Shown in pieces: positions 5,782 through 9,205 of a stretch of 9,205 nucleotides of DNA. The stretch lies in the NCBI GenBank assembly GCA_938029995.1, contig CALHGI010000565.1, positions 1-9,205 of the forward strand, read 5' to 3'. Each line of letters starts with the position of its first letter. Position 1 is the stretch's first letter. The position numbers and the translations under genes are program-made. The DNA comes from an uncultured cyanobacterium (GTDB lineage Bacteria; Cyanobacteriota; Cyanobacteriia; Phormidesmidales; Phormidesmidaceae). The notes under the pieces are model-generated. The model was not told where the DNA came from. It saw only the letters and a list, made by a program, of their open reading frames with translations, and did no database searches.

Positions 5782-6450
5782 ATGGGATTGCTAGATCGCC
5801 TTTTTCGGGTAGCCCGTGCCAGCCTGAATGACACCCTCAACGGGGCCGAAGATCCTGAGAAGCTCCTAGAGCAAGCAACCGCAGACCTGCAGGAAAATCT
5901 GTTGCAGCTGAGACAGGCTGTGGCAGTTGCGATCGCAACCCAAAAGCGCAGTGAACGTCAGTGCGATCAGGCCCAGATCCAGGCGCGTGAATTTTACAAC
6001 CGGGCCCAGAGTGCCCTCGAGAAAGGGAATGAGCCCCTAGCCCGTGAAGCCCTCAACCGCCGACAAAGCTATTTAGAAACCGCCCAAGCCTTAGAAGGAC
6101 AGTTGAAACAGCAACAAGTGACTGTCCAGCAGCTCAAAACCAATATGCGCACCCTAGAGACCAAAATTACCCAAGCGCGTACTCAAAAAGACATGTACAT
6201 TGCCAGGGCTCGTTCCGCCAAAGCCAGTCAAAAGCTAAACGAAATGATGACCCAGGTGAACGGGGGCGCGTTTAACCAAATTGAAGACAAAATTCTAGCC
6301 ATGGAAGCAGATGCCGCCGCCGCCGCTGAACTTGGCCAGTTAAGCCAAGACAGCTTAGAAAACAAGTTTTCCGCCCTAGAAGCCGGGGCTAATCCTGTGG
6401 ATACTGAGTTGGCGGCCCTAAAATCTCGCTTGCAACTGCCAGAAAGCTAG
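5782..6450 (+). CDS. pspA: PspA/IM30-family membrane-remodelling protein
   Basis: The product is 222 residues from ATG 5782. The frame extends to a TTG at 5761, but starting at MGLLDRL gives the family's canonical amphipathic N-terminus (MGLFDR-type helix, residues 1-22), which docks onto membranes. Conserved segments follow: EDPEKLLEQA with TADLQENLLQLRQAVA (about 23-50), a long coiled-coil hairpin (about 25-150) with EPLAREALNRRQSY, and IEDKILAMEADAAAAAEL (167-184). The family is ESCRT-III-like and forms rings or rods that protect or remodel membranes. It ends at DTELAALKSRLQLPES and lacks the extra 30-40 residue C-terminal extension that marks Vipp1 (IM30). I therefore call it PspA; Vipp1 is the alternative if the tail was lost. 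No membrane segment is present, so it is cytoplasmic and peripheral. It lies 74 bases after the SPOR gene, with a hairpin between them, and is convergent with sasA. Confidence 0.88.
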   Translation: MGLLDRLFRVARASLNDTLNGAEDPEKLLEQATADLQENLLQLRQAVAVAIATQKRSERQCDQAQIQAREFYNRAQSALEKGNEPLAREALNRRQSYLETAQALEGQLKQQQVTVQQLKTNMRTLETKITQARTQKDMYIARARSAKASQKLNEMMTQVNGGAFNQIEDKILAMEADAAAAAELGQLSQDSLENKFSALEAGANPVDTELAALKSRLQLPES

Positions 6451-6507
6451 TCAACCCCTACCTAGTGCAGCGTCAGCGCTAAAAATTTGGATTAGTCGTG
6501 AATTAGC

Positions 6508-6548
6508 CGATCTGAAGAGTCAAGGGTAACGAGTGCCTCTTCAGATCG
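6508..6548 (+). terminator. Terminator hairpin after pspA
   Basis: A perfect 12-bp stem (6508-6519 with 6537-6548) encloses a 17-base loop and is followed by tttaacgcttta. It starts 57 bases after the pspA stop and lies between convergent genes, so it can act on transcripts from either side. The trailing T-tract is short. Confidence 0.5.
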
Positions 6549-6559
6549 TTTAACGCTTT

Positions 6560-6620
6560 ACTCGCCTCATCCGAAGTCTTAGTCTTGACAGACCCGCTAG
6601 GCGAGTATGCCCCACGGGGC
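6560..6620 (-). terminator. Hairpins directly after sasA
   Basis: Read on the minus strand, a tight gcccc/ggggc stem with a 2-base loop (6609-6620) begins immediately after the sasA stop codon. An 8-bp stem (6560-6567 with 6599-6606) follows. Together with the 12-bp hairpin at 6508-6548 they form the transcription barrier between sasA and pspA. No strong T-run is seen on the minus strand. Confidence 0.35.
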
Positions 6621-7823
6621 TCAGGTGTCCTCCGAGGACCGTTGGCTATTATTCGATTGCTTATATACCGGTAGCGTAAAGTGAAAGGTGCTGCCCTGTT
6701 GGGGGACAGAATCTACCCAAATTTGGCCGTAGTGGGCCCTAACAATGCGCAAACATAGTGCTAATCCTAGGCCATAGCCATCCTTGGCCTGATCCCGCTG
6801 TAGTCGGAAACTCTCTTCAAAAATACGAATCTGCTGATCCGAAGGAATCCCCGGTCCTGTGTCTTGGATACTGATCTGGACCTTTTGAGTGGTGCGATGT
6901 AGGGCTGTAATCATCACCTTGCCCCCCATGGGCGTGTACTTTACGGCATTGTCCAACAGGTTCACAATCACCTGGCGCACCTGATTGATATCCGCATGGA
7001 CATGGGGTAAATCCTGGGGAATATCCAGGGTCATCATTTGCTCTTTAGCTTTTACCTTGGTGGCCATAGAATCCACCACCTCTTGGCAGAGTTCATGCAA
7101 ATTCAAATCCCTGGGGGAAATATGCAGATCGACACTGGGGCCATGGGCGGCCTGCAAAATGTCCGTAATCATCCGATCGATCGATCGAATTTGGGTTTTG
7201 GCATTGCGCAGCAGCTGCACCGTCAGCTCCGGTCGGTACCGAGATCGGTGGGCATGGTCAGGATCGTAGCCCATCTCCAAGGTTTCAATGGCAATCGAAG
7301 CAGCCGTGAGCGGATTGCGCAAATCATGGGCCAGCATGGCAATGATGCGATCCTTAAACTCTAATTTGGCGTTCGCCTCAGCATTGAGCTGCTTAAGCCG
7401 AAAAATTTCATCCGATAGGTGAATAATTTCCGTGGACTGAGCAATGGAGCTACTGTCCAGCAGCCGCTCATCCAGGGTCGCTCTCCCGTTGCTAACTTCT
7501 GCTTGCCAACGGGACCACCAGTAGTCGATTTGAGAAATAATGTCGCTGCCAGTCAGCGTTTGACGGCCCACCGCTGAAATCTTAATCAGGGTAGGGGTGA
7601 CCACCAGTCTAAAATGTTCGGCCAAATAGGGCTGTTCAGTGACGTCAACAATCTCTAAAACAGGAGCATTTTCACTTTCGAGCTCCTCAACATGCTGACG
7701 AATCTGACGAACCTGCTCAGCAGAACTTGGCCGCTTATCAATGAACAGCAGTAGCTTTAGCGGCACTTCAAGGGACGGCATAGATGAACGTTTGACTCCT
7801 GCTCGGCAGTACGGATATCCCAT
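6621..7823 (-). CDS. sasA: SasA-type circadian clock histidine kinase
   Basis: The product is 400 residues, soluble. Residues about 20-107 form a KaiB-like thioredoxin-fold sensor: LKLLLFIDKRPSS, LEIVDVTEQPYLAEHF and RLVVTPTLIK. This domain lets SasA compete with KaiB for KaiC. A linker helix leads to the dimerisation/phosphoacceptor domain with MLAHDLRNPLTA (phospho-histidine 166). The ATPase domain has NLLDNAVKYTP (N-box, 288-298), DTGPGIP (G1, 321-327), FEESFRLQ and GYGLGLAL (G2, 349-356), ending GSTFHFTLP. All catalytic motifs look intact. By family, SasA autophosphorylates when bound to KaiC and passes phosphate to RpaA to drive clock-controlled transcription. No response regulator is adjacent, which is usual for sasA. 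The start at 7823 has an AAGG 9-12 bases upstream; a second ATG at 7781 (codon 15) is possible. It is convergent with pspA. Confidence 0.92.
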   Translation of the reverse strand: MGYPYCRAGVKRSSMPSLEVPLKLLLFIDKRPSSAEQVRQIRQHVEELESENAPVLEIVDVTEQPYLAEHFRLVVTPTLIKISAVGRQTLTGSDIISQIDYWWSRWQAEVSNGRATLDERLLDSSSIAQSTEIIHLSDEIFRLKQLNAEANAKLEFKDRIIAMLAHDLRNPLTAASIAIETLEMGYDPDHAHRSRYRPELTVQLLRNAKTQIRSIDRMITDILQAAHGPSVDLHISPRDLNLHELCQEVVDSMATKVKAKEQMMTLDIPQDLPHVHADINQVRQVIVNLLDNAVKYTPMGGKVMITALHRTTQKVQISIQDTGPGIPSDQQIRIFEESFRLQRDQAKDGYGLGLALCLRIVRAHYGQIWVDSVPQQGSTFHFTLPVYKQSNNSQRSSEDT

Positions 7824-8187
7824 GGCTGGGTGCCTTGCTAGCCAGATATCCCTTTAGATTACATCGTTCCCAGGTGCGATGGAGGCCGCTGGGCCAAAGA
7901 ATTATGCAAATTACCTTGTGAGGTTGAAACCAACATCTTGGCCGAGGCCAGGCTATGCCAGTTGTAAAACCCTCCCATGCGGAATTAATCGCCCCAAATT
8001 TGTAGAGCACCATATGAATGAGTAACTGACCTAAGATTGGCTGCAGTCGTTAAAGAGATATTAACGTAACCACCCTAATTAAGTTCACTGCGAACTTCTC
8101 ACCTACAGTGAAGAAAGGGAGTTGCTTTTGGATTGCATTCAGTCATTCGTTAGCGTTACTCGGTAGGCACAGTGAGGCGTGGTGGTT
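7824..8187. promoter_or_regulatory. Divergent promoter region between sasA and the exported protein gene
   Basis: These 364 bases separate two genes that diverge, so promoters for both should be here. Visible structure is limited: an aagttc/gaactt stem with a 5-base loop (8081-8097) lies 90 bases before the plus-strand start, and an AT-rich stretch at 8050-8082 includes ttaaagagatattaa. I found no convincing NtcA, Pho-box or RpaA/RpaB site and no small gene. The open frames that cover parts of it have no recognisable features. Confidence 0.5.
8174..8177 (+). promoter_or_regulatory. Shine-Dalgarno-like GAGG that decides the start of the exported protein
   Basis: gagg at 8174-8177 is 10 bases before ATG 8188 but only 1-4 bases before the in-frame GTG codons at 8179 and 8182. 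The spacing favours the ATG. Confidence 0.45.
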
Positions 8188-8751
8188 ATGCAAGCTTTAT
8201 CGATTATTCAACGTTACATCCGTCAGCAAAAGGGTCCGAAAACGGTCATCAGCCATATCCTGCGTTCAGGAGCCTTGTTCTTGGGAACAGCGACATTGCT
8301 GGCTGCCCCAGCCCATGCTCGAATCCAATCAGCTTTACAGTCAGATACCCCCCTTGTTCAGCCTCTGCTCACCCAAACAGCACCCACCATTGCTGGGAGT
8401 CTGGCCAACGGCATTTATCTTTTTGGTGAGCAGCCCTTACCTGACCAGCTTCAAACCGCCTATATGATTTTTGAAGCGCGTGCGGGACAGGTTGTTGGGG
8501 CTTTCTACTCTCCCCATTCTTCCTTCGACTGTTTTCGCGGGGATGTGCAAAACACGCAGCTTTCGCTAGTGATTACCGAAACCTATTCCCAGGAAGAGCA
8601 TGCCTATGTGATGAATCTGGAAGATACGGCGATTGCTGGCCCAGGGGCTAATCAATTCGCCATCGAAGGATTCCATCAACTGGACGCGGTTAGCGATAAC
8701 GATTTGCGGATGTTAGACACCTGTCAAGCCAATTACAGCCAGACTATTTAG
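8188..8751 (+). CDS. Exported protein of unknown function resembling a cyanobacterial family
   Basis: The product is 187 residues from ATG 8188. A long N-region (1-27) with basic residues precedes a hydrophobic core, SGALFLGTATLLAAP, and a signal peptidase site at AHA|RI (after residue 44), so it should be exported. The mature domain starts with GSLANGIYLFGEQPLPDQ (about 70-87) and continues with AYMIFEARAGQVVGAFYSPH (91-110), SSFDCFRG (111-118), QLSLVITETY and EGFHQLDAVSDNDLRMLDTC (160-179). I recall uncharacterised cyanobacterial proteins with this VGAFYMPHSSFDCF-like core but know no function. Two cysteines (115, 179) could form a disulfide. The gene stands alone, divergent from sasA, with a weak terminator-like hairpin 120 bases downstream. 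Confidence 0.75.
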   Translation: MQALSIIQRYIRQQKGPKTVISHILRSGALFLGTATLLAAPAHARIQSALQSDTPLVQPLLTQTAPTIAGSLANGIYLFGEQPLPDQLQTAYMIFEARAGQVVGAFYSPHSSFDCFRGDVQNTQLSLVITETYSQEEHAYVMNLEDTAIAGPGANQFAIEGFHQLDAVSDNDLRMLDTCQANYSQTI

Positions 8752-8871
8752 GCTGTTTAGTGGTCATTGCCTGGGGCTTCCGTTTAATCAGCTACAGTTT
8801 CTTTCGCCGCGCTATTTTATTTTCCTAGTAGCATTAACTAACGAAGCGTACTCATTCAAAATGCTTAAATG

Positions 8872-8903
8872 ATGCCTTGGCTATATGCTGAGGCATTGTT
8901 TTA
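8872..8903 (+). terminator. Weak terminator-like hairpin after the exported protein gene
   Basis: A 6-bp stem (atgcct 8872-8877 with aggcat 8891-8896), extendable by a G-T pair, is followed by tgtttta. The position between two co-directional genes and the T-rich tail fit an intrinsic terminator, but the stem is short and the loop (13 bases) large. Confidence 0.3.
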
Positions 8904-8944
8904 TCGTAGAAAATGAAAATCCTTAAATTCCATTGGTCGTAGGT

Positions 8945-9205
8945 GTGAACGCAGCAGAACAAGCTCTTAGTATCGAATACGCTAGTAAAATCGCCGCCAC
9001 GGTCGGTGCCTTTAAAGGTCAGCTTCCCGACCTCCGTTCTGATCTCAAGCCTTGGGCTAATGATCCAGATACGAGGGATCTCGTCGACCCTGACTCCATT
9101 GATATCGGCTTTCATTTTCCTGGCTTTAGTCGTTCGTTTAATTGCCGCAGTTTGCTGGTTCAAATTCGTTTGCATGAGATGGCCGATGAGGATGTTTCGA
9201 CCACC
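8945..9205 (+). CDS. N-terminal part of a conserved protein of unknown function (cut by right window edge)
   Basis: An open plus-strand frame runs from a TAA at 8924-8926 to the last base of the window without a stop. The first start candidates are TTG 8933 and GTG 8945; I chose GTG 8945, without a strong ribosome binding site. The 87 visible residues include ALSIEYASKIAATVGAFKGQ, LRSDLKPWANDPDTRDLVDP, DSIDIGFHFPGFSRSF and CRSLLVQIRLH. The dense, balanced composition and the FHFPG-x-S-R...CRSLLVQIR segment look like a real conserved protein that I recall from cyanobacteria without a function. No signal peptide is seen. A short frame just before it, starting at ATG 8913 and ending at TAG 8939-8941, is out of frame with it. 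The product is unknown and the C-terminus lies outside the window. Confidence 0.65.
   Translation, partial: MNAAEQALSIEYASKIAATVGAFKGQLPDLRSDLKPWANDPDTRDLVDPDSIDIGFHFPGFSRSFNCRSLLVQIRLHEMADEDVSTT

Noticed and set aside
7174..7187. Tandem cgatcgatcgatcg run as a possible regulatory or repeat site
   Set aside because: It lies inside sasA and encodes the conserved helix residues after the phosphoacceptor segment, so coding constraint explains it.
8852..9175. Minus-strand open frame of 107 codons at the right end
   Set aside because: It is antisense to the plus-strand frame at 8945-9205, which has a much more protein-like sequence with conserved-looking segments. The minus frame has no motif.

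Overview
The window looks like chromosomal DNA of a cyanobacterium. It carries five copies of the cyanobacterial octamer palindrome gcgatcgc (648-655, 2007-2014, 2194-2201, 5002-5009, 5929-5936). It encodes a SasA-type circadian clock histidine kinase with a KaiB-like input domain, a PspA/IM30 membrane-remodelling protein, a SPOR-type membrane protein of the cyanobacterial kind, a DUF721 (DciA-like) protein, a DUF4189 exported protein and several short proteins that resemble cyanobacteria-restricted families. I cannot name the genus. The gene content fits a free-living, possibly filamentous Leptolyngbya-like organism, but that is inference.

Layout. Bases 2-319 hold the 3' end of an ISKra4-like transposase that runs off the left edge. 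Then come about 940 bases without a convincing gene (320-1257). A four-helix membrane protein of unknown function (1258-2304) is followed by a hairpin and a secreted DUF4189 protein (2414-2761). A perfect 24-bp inverted repeat (2782-2834) separates that gene from a convergent, cysteine-rich small protein (2895-3182, minus). After an AT-rich, hairpin-rich gap lies a DUF721/DciA-like gene with a C-terminal cysteine cluster (3487-4071, minus). It is divergent from a long, low-complexity, single-pass SPOR-type protein (4301-5707), which is followed on the same strand by pspA (5782-6450). A hairpin region separates pspA from the convergent sasA (6621-7823, minus). A divergent promoter region leads to an exported protein of unknown function (8188-8751). 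The window ends inside a conserved gene on the plus strand (8945 to the right edge).

How the genes work together. Three products point to the cell envelope and inner or thylakoid membranes: the four-helix protein, the SPOR protein and PspA. Three small proteins carry export signals or cysteine clusters. SasA would link to the KaiABC clock and DUF721 to the replicative helicase, but nothing shows that these genes form one pathway. The gene order, with many strand switches and hairpins between genes, reads as mostly single-gene transcription units.

The least expected structure is a diverged duplicate of about 90 bases (1081-1171 and 4163-4254). It lies upstream of the two plus-strand membrane-protein genes and contains a 17-base core that differs at one position. 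I see no defence island, CRISPR array, tRNA, rRNA or biosynthetic cluster, so most of the window is ordinary cyanobacterial core and lineage-specific sequence.
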